Origin: Caldifarciminota bacterium
Lineage (GTDB): Bacteria > Hydrothermota > UBA3072
Length of the DNA stretch: 64,000 nucleotides
Assembly (NCBI GenBank): GCA_016930175.1
Contig: JAFGHJ010000018.1
Coordinates: forward strand, 37,625 to 101,624
Direction: 5' to 3'
Below the pieces are notes generated by a model that did not search any database, was not told the origin of the DNA, and was given only the letters and a program-made list of their open reading frames with translations. Made by a program: the position numbers and the translations under genes. This document shows, one piece after another, positions 26,908 to 37,833 of this stretch (positions are counted from its first letter, which is position 1; each line of letters begins with the position of its first letter).

Positions 26908-28977
26908 ATGAGTGAAGAGAAAAAAATATCGAAACTATTTAAAGGAACATTCTCTGAGGAAGAATTTAGAAAGAAAATCCTTCGCAAACTCTACATACAC
27001 GAGTACAGAAATTATATAAATGAAGTTTTTACCCGGGATAGTGAAGGCAAATATAAATTAAAGGAAAACCTCGGCAAAAAAGATATAAAGAAACTCAAAA
27101 GTATTGCGAAGAGCATTAAAAGCAACGAAGGATTCGTCCTCCGGGGCAAGCTGGCTCTTATCCTGATTTTTCTCATCGGAATAATAGTCTTCAATATCGT
27201 TTTTCTGGATAGGCTACTTGAGCGAGCGATAGAAAGAAATCTAGAAACTATATTCGAGGCAAAAGCGGACATGAGGGGGCTGGATTTGCAGATTTTTAAA
27301 GGGCGTCTTCTTTTTCAATCTCTCGAAGTCGCTAACAGCAGAAAACCTTTCCGCAATTTATTTGAACTCGGAGAGGTTGATTTACAGCTCGATATCGAGC
27401 AGCTCGTAAGGAATAAGGTCGTCATCAACAATGTTAAATTACAGGAAATCAGGTGGGATACGGAAAGAAAAACCTCCGGAGCCCTTCCGGGAGCACGTGT
27501 TTCAAAGGCAGAAGAGATGGGGGAGGAAGAAGGGAAAACTTTTGTGGGTGCTTTTCTGGAAGACGCGGGAAAAGTCGTAGCTGATATTATAAAGAAAGAA
27601 ATGGAAAATATCAAATCCCCGAAACTTTTGGAAGAACTTCCAAGAAAATATACGAATTTAAAGATGGCGTGGGAAGAAACCTTAAAGGGTCAAAAGAAAG
27701 AACTGGAAAATCTTCCGAAATTGGTTGAACCGGTAAAAGCGATAAAGTTAGAAAATATAAAAACCGCCGACGAGGCATTAAGCGCTTATAACATGGTCGA
27801 TGAAACATATAAATCCATAAAGTTGACGGAAACGAATCTTATAAAATCCTACGATAAACTAAAAACAGATCTGGTTATGGCTAACAATGATAAAAAAAAC
27901 GTTAGCGCAACCATCAGCTCGGATCTGGCGTATCTCTCTTCTTTTATCAAATCACCTGAAAAGGGAGAAGAAATTGCCAGCGCGATTCTTGACCCTTACA
28001 TAGAGAAATATCTTGGCGAGATACACGGCAAATTTAAAAGGTGGAATTATTACTTTGAAAAACTAAAACCTATGATAAAGAGGAAAGAAGGAAGGGAATT
28101 GATATTAAGGGCTTATGGTCGAGACGTTACTTATCCCTGTGTGGCAATTCCGAAGTTCTGGCTTCAGAACATGGATGTTTCTCTGGGCAGTAACCAAGAA
28201 CGAAATCTTTACAGCGTAAAAGCCACCGATATAACAAGCGATCAGAATGTAATAAATAACCCGACCACTTTTTCTATCAAAAGAATTAAAAGCAGTGAAG
28301 AAGTCGAGTGGGCGGGTTTGATAGATAAAAGGGAAAACAGGGAAAAATCGGCAGAGTTCGATTTTAAAGCAAAGAATATACCATTTGTCTTAGGAGAAGG
28401 CATGAAAGCCTTGAAAGTCAGCAGCGTAAAAGGCACCTATAATCTCTACGGAGAACTTTCTTTTGACCGTCTAAATAGAGCAGGCGGAACTCTGCATTTA
28501 CAACTTTCCAATCTCGCGCTGGATTTAAGTGACAAGGAAGATAAAATCGCGGCAAATATCAAAGGTGTTCTTTCTTCTAATCCTGTGGATATCGAAGTTA
28601 GTTACACTGTCAGCGAAGACGGAAAATATACTTTCAAGATAAAGAGCAATCTGGATAAATTAATTTCCGGGACAATAAGTAAATTGGTAACGGAGTGGGT
28701 AAACGAAACCAAGGCTAAACTCGACGCGGAATTGAATAATTTGCTCAGAGCTAAACTCGAGGAATACCAGGATAATTATAAAGGCTTTATCTCCCTGGAA
28801 GAGGACCTTAAAGGGAATCTTCGGGAGGTAAAGACATATACGGAATTGGTCGAAAAGAAAAAACAAGAACTGCAGAAGAAGATAGACGAAAAGAAAACAG
28901 AAGCAAAGGGAAAAGTCGAAGATAAAGCAAAAGAAGAAGTCGAAAAGCTCAAAGAAAAAATAAAACTTCCTTTTTAA
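26908..28977 (+). CDS. TIGR03545-like protein
   Basis: 689 aa, single TM near N-term, GLDLQIFKGRLLFQSLEVANSRKPFRNLFELGEVDLQLD AsmA-like strand segment, coiled-coil tail. Confidence 0.75.
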   Translation: MSEEKKISKLFKGTFSEEEFRKKILRKLYIHEYRNYINEVFTRDSEGKYKLKENLGKKDIKKLKSIAKSIKSNEGFVLRGKLALILIFLIGIIVFNIVFLDRLLERAIERNLETIFEAKADMRGLDLQIFKGRLLFQSLEVANSRKPFRNLFELGEVDLQLDIEQLVRNKVVINNVKLQEIRWDTERKTSGALPGARVSKAEEMGEEEGKTFVGAFLEDAGKVVADIIKKEMENIKSPKLLEELPRKYTNLKMAWEETLKGQKKELENLPKLVEPVKAIKLENIKTADEALSAYNMVDETYKSIKLTETNLIKSYDKLKTDLVMANNDKKNVSATISSDLAYLSSFIKSPEKGEEIASAILDPYIEKYLGEIHGKFKRWNYYFEKLKPMIKRKEGRELILRAYGRDVTYPCVAIPKFWLQNMDVSLGSNQERNLYSVKATDITSDQNVINNPTTFSIKRIKSSEEVEWAGLIDKRENREKSAEFDFKAKNIPFVLGEGMKALKVSSVKGTYNLYGELSFDRLNRAGGTLHLQLSNLALDLSDKEDKIAANIKGVLSSNPVDIEVSYTVSEDGKYTFKIKSNLDKLISGTISKLVTEWVNETKAKLDAELNNLLRAKLEEYQDNYKGFISLEEDLKGNLREVKTYTELVEKKKQELQKKIDEKKTEAKGKVEDKAKEEVEKLKEKIKLPF

Positions 28978-29064
28978 TAGATGTTGATTCGAAACACGAA
29001 ACACATAACACGCAAATTTAAGTAACGACGAACTCTAAAATTCAAAAAAAGAGACCTGACACCT

Positions 29065-29814
29065 CTACGGCTTGATCTTTCTAAATAAGATATTCATTAT
29101 TTGAACTGTCATAAAAATATTGTCATCCACAACTTCCATTTTATATTTATTGACAACCTCGCCTGCTTCACCATCTATGAGATCCTGATATCTTTTATTG
29201 TATTTTCTGGGATATCTTATATATGAATCAAATATCTTCTCCTTGATAAATCCCTGATTGTTAAAAAGTTCTATTATTTCATTTTCGTAATAGAAATGAT
29301 TATGACCATCTTCTAGAAATTTTTGAAACTCATCAATAAATCCTTTTTTGTCTATATCATATGTTTTTGCATCGGATAGAATGAAGAACCCGCCCTTTTC
29401 CAATACCCTGTTAATTTCTCTAATCGAATGATTTATGTTCGGAAAATGATGCATGGCATACCGGGATATACCGCCGCTAAAAAATCCATCCGGATATGGA
29501 AAGTTAATACCATCATAGGCTTCAAATTTAATGTTTTTTAATCCTTTCTCCTTCACGATCTGTTTGTTTTTCATTATAGAATTCTCTACAATATCGAGGC
29601 CTTCAACAAAAATACTTTTATTCTTTTCTGCTAACGCAAATGCTAAATAGCCGTTTCCTGTGCCGAGATCGAGGTAATGACAATCCGGTTTTAACTCGAA
29701 TAGATTAAGCAGATTTCTTAAATGTTTCTCATCGCTATGAATCTTTTTGTATCCATCGGTATGAAGTATTGAATCGAATTTTTGTCTTGTTTTTTCTATT
29801 TGCTCTTTTTCCAT
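29065..29814 (-). CDS. class I SAM-dependent methyltransferase
   Basis: YLDLGTGNGYLAFALAEKN...DGFFSGGISRYAMHHFPNINHSIREINRVLEKGGFFILSD. Confidence 0.88.
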   Translation of the reverse strand: MEKEQIEKTRQKFDSILHTDGYKKIHSDEKHLRNLLNLFELKPDCHYLDLGTGNGYLAFALAEKNKSIFVEGLDIVENSIMKNKQIVKEKGLKNIKFEAYDGINFPYPDGFFSGGISRYAMHHFPNINHSIREINRVLEKGGFFILSDAKTYDIDKKGFIDEFQKFLEDGHNHFYYENEIIELFNNQGFIKEKIFDSYIRYPRKYNKRYQDLIDGEAGEVVNKYKMEVVDDNIFMTVQIMNILFRKIKP

Positions 29815-29868
29815 AAAACACCACGGAGTGAAAAATCGTGATGAAAAAGGGACCGAAGTACCCTATAT

Positions 29869-30294
29869 CTAAGACCTGAGCTGCAACCTTGGTTCCCCCC
29901 ATTCTTTAAGGTATCTCTCAAAAGTATTTTTTATTTCCGGATCATCGGTTTTTACTTCCATGTTTCTTATTTTGTTTTCGTATGTTTTTCCCCAGAGACC
30001 AACGAAAAGAGTTATCACTCCAAATAGAAACAGTATAAGAGCCGCCTCTCCGAATAATTTATTCAGTACCAGAACCCCCAAAACAACCATTAGCAAAACA
30101 TAGAAAACAATATAGTATACCGCAAGTTTCATGTTGAGATTGATAACTTCTTTAACTATTTCCAGATCATTCATCGACATAATCATACCACCCGTTTCTC
30201 TCAATGCGGTTTTTATCTTCGAGACAGCATAGAAATGGAAAATCAGTGCTACCAAGACCGAACATCCGAGTATAATTAAAGAAATTTGAAACAT
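29869..30294 (-). CDS. hypothetical membrane protein
   Basis: 141 aa, three TM-like segments. Confidence 0.6.
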   Translation of the reverse strand: MFQISLIILGCSVLVALIFHFYAVSKIKTALRETGGMIMSMNDLEIVKEVINLNMKLAVYYIVFYVLLMVVLGVLVLNKLFGEAALILFLFGVITLFVGLWGKTYENKIRNMEVKTDDPEIKNTFERYLKEWGEPRLQLRS

Positions 30295-30374
30295 AAAACC
30301 TCCCTATTTTTATCTAATTGTAAATAAAAACTTTTATCATGTCAAGATTGTTTATTTGGCCCACCACCCCCATT

Positions 30375-30500
30375 TTTTACCACAGAGAACACAGAGAAAA
30401 AAGAACACACAGAGCACACTGAGATTTTTTGTTGTTTATGACTCCACTCAACCCTAAAATTAGCCACTGATTAACACGGATATTTTTGTTTATTTTCACT
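30375..30500. repeat. ACACAGAGAACACAGAG-type intergenic repeat tract
   Basis: TACCACAGAGAACACAGAGAAAAAAGAACACACAGAGCACACTGAGATTTTTTGTTG. Confidence 0.75.
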
Positions 30501-30587
30501 ACTAACTACCCTCTATACCCTTCCATCTACTTTTTTGACTCATGGCTTATAACTCGAGATACAGGACTATTTGCGAAGCAACATCCC

Positions 30588-30616
30588 TTGACTTTTTATT
30601 TTTAAGGTGTTAAAAT
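30588..30616 (+). promoter_or_regulatory. sigma70-like promoter
   Basis: TTGACT-17-TAAAAT upstream of 30653. Confidence 0.5.
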
Positions 30617-30652
30617 GAAATTCATGTTCAATTACGGAAAAATGGAGGTATA

Positions 30653-31672
30653 ATGAAAGTTATTAAAAATTTAGGCATTTCTTTAGTAAGTTTATTTTTG
30701 TCGATCCTACTAATGTTATGCTTCTCGGCATGCAACAAAACTAAAAGTGAAGCTTCCGAAGACCTTGTTAAGAGAATCGAGAAAGGGAATACTTTAGATG
30801 TAGAATTGGTTTTCGAATGCCCGGATCCTCTTGTGGCTGTCGATTCAGATAAAGAAGGAAACTTCTATCTTGCAAGTTATAACGGAGACGTATTCAGGGT
30901 TTCCAAAGACGGGGCGAATGACAAGGTTTATTCCGGCATTAATTGCTGCGGCTTCAGTCTCACATCCCTTACCGTACTACCTGGGGGAGATTTGATTGTG
31001 AATGATTGCGTGGACGATAAAGATGTCCTGTTCAGAATTTATAAAAACGGCGGTAGAATTAAAGTGGTTGAGATAGACGGCAATCTACTTTCTTTAACTT
31101 CGGATAATTCCGGAAGGATTTTTGCGGGAGTTTGGGTCAGCGAAGGGAATCTTACCGTCAACTTTAACCCCAATCACTTATCGGCAGCCGATTATATTGC
31201 CGGCAAGATTCTGAAAATCGACGAAAATGGGAAAACTGCGGAAATATATGAAGGTGGTTTACCTATGAATTTAAGAATCGATGCATCAGAAAAATTAACC
31301 GCAGCAATCTGGGGAAAAAAGGGAGGGTTTGAAGCTGAGGCAAAAAGTTATTCAGTAGCTGACCTGCGCCATATGTTCTGGGTTACTTTAACCGAAGATG
31401 CAAAAATAATATCTGTCGAAGGAGAAAAAAAGATAAATACGGGCGACTTAGAATCAATTTCGTCTTTCGACTTCTTAGGTAACGGCTCACTCGTGGTTCA
31501 GGGCATTCCTGCGATAGGCGGAGCAGGACTATATCTTTTAAAAGAAGGAACCGACCCGATAGAACTGACGTTCAATCAGGATAAAATCGACCACAGCATA
31601 ACCGGCCTTAAAGTCTCAAACGGAAGTTTGTTCTTCACAAACGTAGACGGGAAGTTCTATAGGGTAAAATAA
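30653..31672 (+). CDS. lipoprotein, beta-propeller-like
   Basis: lipobox LMLCFSAC; repeats such as DSDKEGNFYLASYNGDVFRVSKDG. Confidence 0.65.
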   Translation: MKVIKNLGISLVSLFLSILLMLCFSACNKTKSEASEDLVKRIEKGNTLDVELVFECPDPLVAVDSDKEGNFYLASYNGDVFRVSKDGANDKVYSGINCCGFSLTSLTVLPGGDLIVNDCVDDKDVLFRIYKNGGRIKVVEIDGNLLSLTSDNSGRIFAGVWVSEGNLTVNFNPNHLSAADYIAGKILKIDENGKTAEIYEGGLPMNLRIDASEKLTAAIWGKKGGFEAEAKSYSVADLRHMFWVTLTEDAKIISVEGEKKINTGDLESISSFDFLGNGSLVVQGIPAIGGAGLYLLKEGTDPIELTFNQDKIDHSITGLKVSNGSLFFTNVDGKFYRVK

Positions 31673-31881
31673 CATATCTTCTGTTTAAAATATAAAAATT
31701 TTTTAAAGAAATTAGAATAACAGAACACTAAAACCCATAAAATCTTAAATTTACGTAAAAAATTTTTGTCTTTACTAATAAGTAATTTACATTCTTAAAA
31801 GCTAATTAATTCAATATCAACTACTTAATATTTGGAGCCGTTTTTGCACGAATACTTAAAGTCTCAAATAAGGAGGTTTGA

Positions 31882-34800
31882 ATTAAGGGGAAGGACGCTG
31901 ACAGGACAAAAAAGCAGCTTCTAAAAGAACTTGAGAAAGAACGAGCAAAAGTCTCAAGACTTCAAGAAGAACACAAAATTTTAAAAGAAGTAAAAAAAGA
32001 GCTAAAGGCAGAGCGGGATAAATTTGAGTGCATAATTAGCTCTATGTCAGATGGATTGGACATCATCGATAAAAATTACAGGATATGCTTTCAAAATAAG
32101 GTATTAAAAGACAGGTTTGGGGATCTTACAGACAAGGTTTGCTTCGAAGAATACATGAAGCGCCAGTCTCCTTGTGAATTCTGCCTGATAAAAAAAGCTA
32201 TCAAGACAGGAACCACGCAGAAAGTGGAATTAACGGCTCCTGACGACAGGGATTATGAGTTAACATCGATACCTTTCAAAGATATCGATGGAAAAACTAA
32301 GGTGATTGAAATTGTCCGCGACATAACCGAACGGAAAGAAAGGGAAAAAGAATACAAAAATTTAATCAATGGAATGAATGATACTGCTTTCGTTATTAAC
32401 TTTGAAGGAAAATTTGTCGATGTCAATGATACCGCTGTCGAGTTCCTGGGGTATTCAAGAGAGGAACTGCTTACAATGGGACCGACTGATATTGATCCTG
32501 TTCTTTCCGCAAAAGATATAAGGGGGCTCATTGAAGGAATGAAGATGGGCGAAAAGCAGGTCTTTGAAACTGCGCATAAGACTAAATCGGGGGAAGTAAT
32601 TCCTGTCGAAGTCAGCTCGAGCCTGATATCTTATCATGGTAAACCAACGATTTTAAGTATTGCAAGGGATATTCGCGGACGCAAAAAATCAGAAGATGCT
32701 ATTCGAAAAAGCGAAGAACAACTCTCACTAATTTTTAACAACACTTCTGATTTGCAGATACTTTTTTCCGCCGCAGAGGATGGAGAATTCAGGATAGTGA
32801 ACGCAAATAAAACTGCTGTCGAGACCGCCAGAAGATTAGGGTTTGGTGTTTCCAGGGAAGATTTTTTAGGGGAAAATGCAAAGGTAATAGTTAGAAACTT
32901 TCTCAATCCAGTCCAGAGAAGTCCTGAAGAAACCCTTAAAACCTTCGAGCAGGCAGCAGAAACAGGCAAGCCGGTTTTCTACGAAGAGTCCTATGCCTTC
33001 GGAAACAAACGTTACAGCGCAGAAGTCACATTAGCCCCGGTGTTAGATGAAAAAGGGAAATGCACATATTTACTTTGGTCTTCCCACGACATAACCGAAC
33101 GTAAGAAGGTACTGAAAGAACTGCAGGAAAGCGAGGAACGATTTCAGAGGGTAATCGAAAAGCTTCCGCTAGGCATTCTTCTTCACAACCTTGACGGTTC
33201 TATCTTAATGGCAAATAAAGCATCCTGCGAATTGGGAGGATATACAAAAGAGGAACTTCTCAATCTGACAGTGGCGGATCTGGACCCTCAAAGTATATCA
33301 AGAGACGACAGAAAAAAACTCTGGACAAAATTAAAAAAGGGAGGGTCAAGTAGGATAGAATCGGCCGTCAATCGCAAGGACGGCTCTATGTTTCCTGCCG
33401 AAATATACATTAACGCAGTTAACATAAAGGGCACTCCTATGATATTGGCTGCAGTTACTGATACCACAGAACGTAAGAAAACGCTAGAAAAACTTAAGGA
33501 AAGCGAGGAACGATTTCAGGCGGTAATTGAAAATCTCCCTGATGAAATCTTTGTTCATAACCTTGACGGGAAATTCATATTGGTAAATAAAGCATCCTGT
33601 GTAAAGACCGGATATTCAAAAGAAGAACTTTTAGGTATGGAAGTGGAAGATATCGACCATGAAAGCGTCAAAAGAGATGATAGAAAAAACATCTGGGAAA
33701 GACTTCAAAAGAAAGGCGGCTTCGAGCGAATAGAAACCACTCACTATCGTAAAGACGGCTCCTCATATCCGGCTGAAATATACTTCGGCACTGTTACTTT
33801 TAAAGGAAGTCCCATGATAATAGGTATAGCCCATGATATAACCGAGCGCAAGAAGGCAACGGGAGAACTCAAGGAAAGCGAAGAGAGATTTCAAACAGTT
33901 ATTGAGAATCTGCCTCACGGAGTCTGTCTTCACGATCTAGACGGCTATATGACGCTCGTAAATAAAGCCTTATGCAAAATGACGGGTTATTCCGAAAAAG
34001 AACTCTTAAACATGAACGTACAGGAGGTCGACCACGAATGTGCTACCAGAGACGACAGACATAACCTTTGGTTGAAATTAAATAAGGGAGGGCATGACTA
34101 TGTTGAATCTACTCTATATCGAAAAGATGGGTCTGCCTTTCCCGGAGTCATATATCTAAACGCAGTTGATTTGAAAGAGCAACCTATGATTTTAGCAATT
34201 ACGCAAGACATCACCGAGCGCAAGAAGGCAATAGAAAAATTAAAAGAAAGCGAAGAAAGATTTCAAACGATAATCGAAAATCTTCCGCACGCCGTTTCCG
34301 TACATGATCTTGACGGAAACTTTGTATTGGTAAATGAAGCGTTATGCGAACAAACCGGTCATACGAGAGATGAATATATGAAAATGAAAGTAGAGGAGGT
34401 TGACCGTCTCAGCCAGACACGTGACGATAGAAAGAAAATCTGGTTGAAATTGAAAAAAGGCGGCCATACTCATTTTGAATCGAGACTCTCCTGTAAAAAC
34501 GGATCCGGCTATCCGGTTGAAATATATATCAACTCTATTACTCTTGAAGGCAAACCCATGATATTAGCTATTGCCCAGGACATCTCAGACAGAAAGAAAG
34601 CACTGGAAAGTCTACAGAAAAGCGAAGAAAAGTATAGAAACCTGTACGAAAGCATGATAGAAGCTTTCTCGCGCACCGATATGAAAGGCAACATAATTGA
34701 ATTCAATAAACAATATTTAGATATGCTCGGATATACCGGGGATGAGATAAAAAATTTGAAGTATACCGATTTAACTCCGGAAAAATGGCACGAAATGGAA

Positions 34801-36111
34801 GCTAAAATAATAAATAACCAGATTATCAAAAGAGGATACTCTGACGTTTATGAAAAGGAATACATAAGAAAGGACGGTACTTTATTTCCTGTAGAGCTAA
34901 GGGTTTTTTTACTCAAGGATGATGACGGCAAACCGAACGGCATGTGGGCGATTGTGCGCGATATAACCGAGCGAAAGAAAATAGAGGAAGAGTTACGAAA
35001 AATAGAGCGTCTTGAATCACTTGGTATTCTTGCCGGAGGCATTGCTCACGATTTCAACAATCTTTTGACCGGAATACTTGGGAACCTTTCACTCGCTCAA
35101 ATGACAGAGGGAGAAGATTTTAATAATATATTAGAAGAAGCCAAACAGGCATCCATCCAGGCTAAAAACTTAACCCGACAGCTTCTCACATTTTCAAAAG
35201 GCGGAGAACCCATCAAGGGAAAAGTCTCTATAGAAGATATAATCCGAGAATCTTCAGAATTCAGCCTGCATGGTTCAAATGTTAGATGTGAATTCGATTT
35301 CGCAGAAGATTTATGGAAAGTAGAAGTTGATAAGGGGCAAATGTCTCAGGTCATAGACAATCTTGTAATAAATTCAAATCAGGCGATGCCAGAGGGCGGA
35401 AAGATACATATACAAGCCCAGAATATTACCCTCCAGAAAGAAAATTTACTATATCTTCCGGAAGGCAAATACGTAAAAATAACTCTCCGGGATGAAGGAA
35501 TCGGGGTGCCTGAAGAATATCTTTCGAAAATATTCGACCCATACTTTTCTACAAAGCAGGAAGGAAGTGGGTTAGGCCTTGCAACAGTATATTCTATTAT
35601 TCAGAAACATGAAGGTTATATCACAGTACAATCTAAAGTGGGCGAAGGAACCACCTTTTTTATCTATCTTCCGGCGTTAGAAGAGAAAATATCGGAGAAA
35701 GGAGATAAAAAGGCGAGCAGACGGGCTCTAAAAGGTGAAGGCAGAATACTAGTAATGGACGATGAAAAAATAGTCCGTAAAGCTGTTGGGGGAATGTTGA
35801 GAAGACTGGGATATACAGTAGAGTTTGCCGAAAACGGAGAGGAAGCTATATTTAAATATAAAGAAGCCAAGAATTCAAAAAAGCCCTTTAATGCAGTTAT
35901 TCTTGATTTAACAGTACCCGGCGGAATGGGAGGCAAAAAGACGATAGAGAAGCTACTAAAGATTGATCCAAATGTGAAGGCTATAGTTTCCAGCGGATAT
36001 TCCACAGATCCGGTAATGGCTAACTATAAAAAACACGGATTTAAAGCTGTAGTAGCAAAACCCTTTGACCTTAAAGAACTGAATGAAGCAATTAAAGAGG
36101 TTCTGGAGTAA
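31882..36111 (+). CDS. multi-PAS hybrid sensor histidine kinase with C-terminal receiver; probable ATT start
   Basis: ITERK-type PAS units; GIAHDFNNLLTGILGNL H-box; GSGLGLATVYSIIQKH G-box; receiver ILVMDDEKIVRK..AVILDLTVPGG. Reading frame open from 31882 with AAGGAGG at 31870-31876; first ATG only at 32044. Confidence 0.88.
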   Translation: MKGKDADRTKKQLLKELEKERAKVSRLQEEHKILKEVKKELKAERDKFECIISSMSDGLDIIDKNYRICFQNKVLKDRFGDLTDKVCFEEYMKRQSPCEFCLIKKAIKTGTTQKVELTAPDDRDYELTSIPFKDIDGKTKVIEIVRDITERKEREKEYKNLINGMNDTAFVINFEGKFVDVNDTAVEFLGYSREELLTMGPTDIDPVLSAKDIRGLIEGMKMGEKQVFETAHKTKSGEVIPVEVSSSLISYHGKPTILSIARDIRGRKKSEDAIRKSEEQLSLIFNNTSDLQILFSAAEDGEFRIVNANKTAVETARRLGFGVSREDFLGENAKVIVRNFLNPVQRSPEETLKTFEQAAETGKPVFYEESYAFGNKRYSAEVTLAPVLDEKGKCTYLLWSSHDITERKKVLKELQESEERFQRVIEKLPLGILLHNLDGSILMANKASCELGGYTKEELLNLTVADLDPQSISRDDRKKLWTKLKKGGSSRIESAVNRKDGSMFPAEIYINAVNIKGTPMILAAVTDTTERKKTLEKLKESEERFQAVIENLPDEIFVHNLDGKFILVNKASCVKTGYSKEELLGMEVEDIDHESVKRDDRKNIWERLQKKGGFERIETTHYRKDGSSYPAEIYFGTVTFKGSPMIIGIAHDITERKKATGELKESEERFQTVIENLPHGVCLHDLDGYMTLVNKALCKMTGYSEKELLNMNVQEVDHECATRDDRHNLWLKLNKGGHDYVESTLYRKDGSAFPGVIYLNAVDLKEQPMILAITQDITERKKAIEKLKESEERFQTIIENLPHAVSVHDLDGNFVLVNEALCEQTGHTRDEYMKMKVEEVDRLSQTRDDRKKIWLKLKKGGHTHFESRLSCKNGSGYPVEIYINSITLEGKPMILAIAQDISDRKKALESLQKSEEKYRNLYESMIEAFSRTDMKGNIIEFNKQYLDMLGYTGDEIKNLKYTDLTPEKWHEMEAKIINNQIIKRGYSDVYEKEYIRKDGTLFPVELRVFLLKDDDGKPNGMWAIVRDITERKKIEEELRKIERLESLGILAGGIAHDFNNLLTGILGNLSLAQMTEGEDFNNILEEAKQASIQAKNLTRQLLTFSKGGEPIKGKVSIEDIIRESSEFSLHGSNVRCEFDFAEDLWKVEVDKGQMSQVIDNLVINSNQAMPEGGKIHIQAQNITLQKENLLYLPEGKYVKITLRDEGIGVPEEYLSKIFDPYFSTKQEGSGLGLATVYSIIQKHEGYITVQSKVGEGTTFFIYLPALEEKISEKGDKKASRRALKGEGRILVMDDEKIVRKAVGGMLRRLGYTVEFAENGEEAIFKYKEAKNSKKPFNAVILDLTVPGGMGGKKTIEKLLKIDPNVKAIVSSGYSTDPVMANYKKHGFKAVVAKPFDLKELNEAIKEVLE
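33121..34611 (+). repeat. tandem PAS-encoding repeat, four units of 372/375/372/372 bp
   Basis: L(Q/K)ESEERFQ(R/A/T)(V/I)IE(K/N)LP...DITERKK units begin at 33121, 33493, 33868, 34240. Confidence 0.9.
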
Positions 36112-36189
36112 AAAAAAGAGATCCAAAAACTTCTTATAGCTACACTCCTAATCTTGCAGAAATTTAATTTACACTTATATTTTAAGACC

Positions 36190-37833
36190 ATGAGGAAAAT
36201 TATCCCGTTAACTTTAATTATATTACAAATACCGCTGTTTTTATCCTCCGCCACTTTTTATCTGGACCCCCAAGAAGGAAGTATGGTAAATGACGGAAGT
36301 TCCGAACACCCATGGACAACTGTTCAGGAAGTTCTCGATTCCAATCTTGTCGAAACCTACGCACCTGTTAATTATCCATACAGCGAGGGCGACCCTTTAA
36401 TGCTTGTAAATGAAGGCGCACCGGTAAAAGCAGGAGATACTTTAATCTGTAGGACAGGTCATTACGGGCCACTTCACATATCGAGAAAATTCAATAACGA
36501 TTATATTACTATCCGCGCGGAAGAAAATAACATCCCTACTTTCAAAAATATTCGTTTTTCCGGAGCAAGATACTGGCATCTCAAGGGTCTTACCGTAACA
36601 CCTTCAAGCGCCCCCGAATACGAAAACACTACACTAATGTCTATCGAATGGCATAATTGGTCCGGGCCTTCCACCTACATAATAGTAGAAGACTGCGATT
36701 TATATTCGGTCGAAGATGCCTCCTCGTGGTCCGCCGAAGACTGGGACGAGTTATCATGCACCGCAATTTCCTGTCAGGGTAAACATGTAATTATACGGAA
36801 CAACAACTGCAAAAATGTAAATTTCGGCATCTCTTCAAGTAACGATTCCTGCCTGGTGGAATACAATACAGTAGAAAATTTTGCCGGTGACGGACTCAGA
36901 GGCTTAGGCAATTACAACACCTTCCAGTATAACATAGTAAGAAATTCATACGACGTTAACGCCAATCACGACGACGGGTTTCAATCATGGTCAGTAGGAG
37001 AAGGCGGGGTTGGCACTGATACTGTATGGGGCGTGATCTTAAGAGGCAACACAATCATAAATTACGAAGACCCCAACCAGCCCCACAGAGGTACCTTACA
37101 GGGAATCGGCTGTTTCGATGGATTTTACGCCGATTGGATTGTCGAAAACAACGTTGTTGTTGTCAATCATTACCACGGAATAACTTTAAGCGGGGCGGTC
37201 AACTGCCGTATAATCAATAACACAGTGGCAGATAGAGACACAACAGACTCAGATATAAGCCCCTGGATAAGAGTCGGAAACCATAAGGACGGTTCCGCAA
37301 GTGTCGGCTGCGTAATCAGAAACAATATTTATTACAGGTCTTTATCGATCGATTCGCCGCAAACAGAAGACCACAACTTAAGGGTAAGAGATTATGACAG
37401 TAACTTCGTGAATTTCGGACAGTTCGACCTTCGTCTAAAAGAAGGAAGCCCCGCAATTGACGCGGGCGCAAGTGAACTTGCACCGTCGATAGACATAAGG
37501 GGAATTTCACGCCCCCAGGGGTCTTTGTACGATATAGGGGCTTACGAATATACGACTGACGAAGAGAGTAACTTTTTTAGCCCCTTAAGTATCTATCCCA
37601 ATCCTTTCAACACTTTCACAGATATAACTTTTACCCTGCACACGTACGGAGACGTTCGCCTCGAAATATATAACTCTTCAGGCTCAAAAATCAAAGAATT
37701 TGCCGATTACAGCATGACTCCGCAGATGTATCATTATACTTTTTACAGGGAAAACTTCCCAAGCGGCGTTTATTTTATATATTTGAAAGTCAACAATCAG
37801 ATCGCAGCGGAAAAAGTTATTTTGATTAAATAG
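36190..37833 (+). CDS. secreted right-handed parallel beta-helix protein with T9SS-type C-terminal sorting domain
   Basis: signal peptide; IIRNNNCKNVNFGISS, YNTVENFAGDGLRG beta-helix coils; C-term LSIYPNPFNTFTDITFTL...GVYFIYLKVNNQIAAEKVILIK. Confidence 0.85.
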   Translation: MRKIIPLTLIILQIPLFLSSATFYLDPQEGSMVNDGSSEHPWTTVQEVLDSNLVETYAPVNYPYSEGDPLMLVNEGAPVKAGDTLICRTGHYGPLHISRKFNNDYITIRAEENNIPTFKNIRFSGARYWHLKGLTVTPSSAPEYENTTLMSIEWHNWSGPSTYIIVEDCDLYSVEDASSWSAEDWDELSCTAISCQGKHVIIRNNNCKNVNFGISSSNDSCLVEYNTVENFAGDGLRGLGNYNTFQYNIVRNSYDVNANHDDGFQSWSVGEGGVGTDTVWGVILRGNTIINYEDPNQPHRGTLQGIGCFDGFYADWIVENNVVVVNHYHGITLSGAVNCRIINNTVADRDTTDSDISPWIRVGNHKDGSASVGCVIRNNIYYRSLSIDSPQTEDHNLRVRDYDSNFVNFGQFDLRLKEGSPAIDAGASELAPSIDIRGISRPQGSLYDIGAYEYTTDEESNFFSPLSIYPNPFNTFTDITFTLHTYGDVRLEIYNSSGSKIKEFADYSMTPQMYHYTFYRENFPSGVYFIYLKVNNQIAAEKVILIK

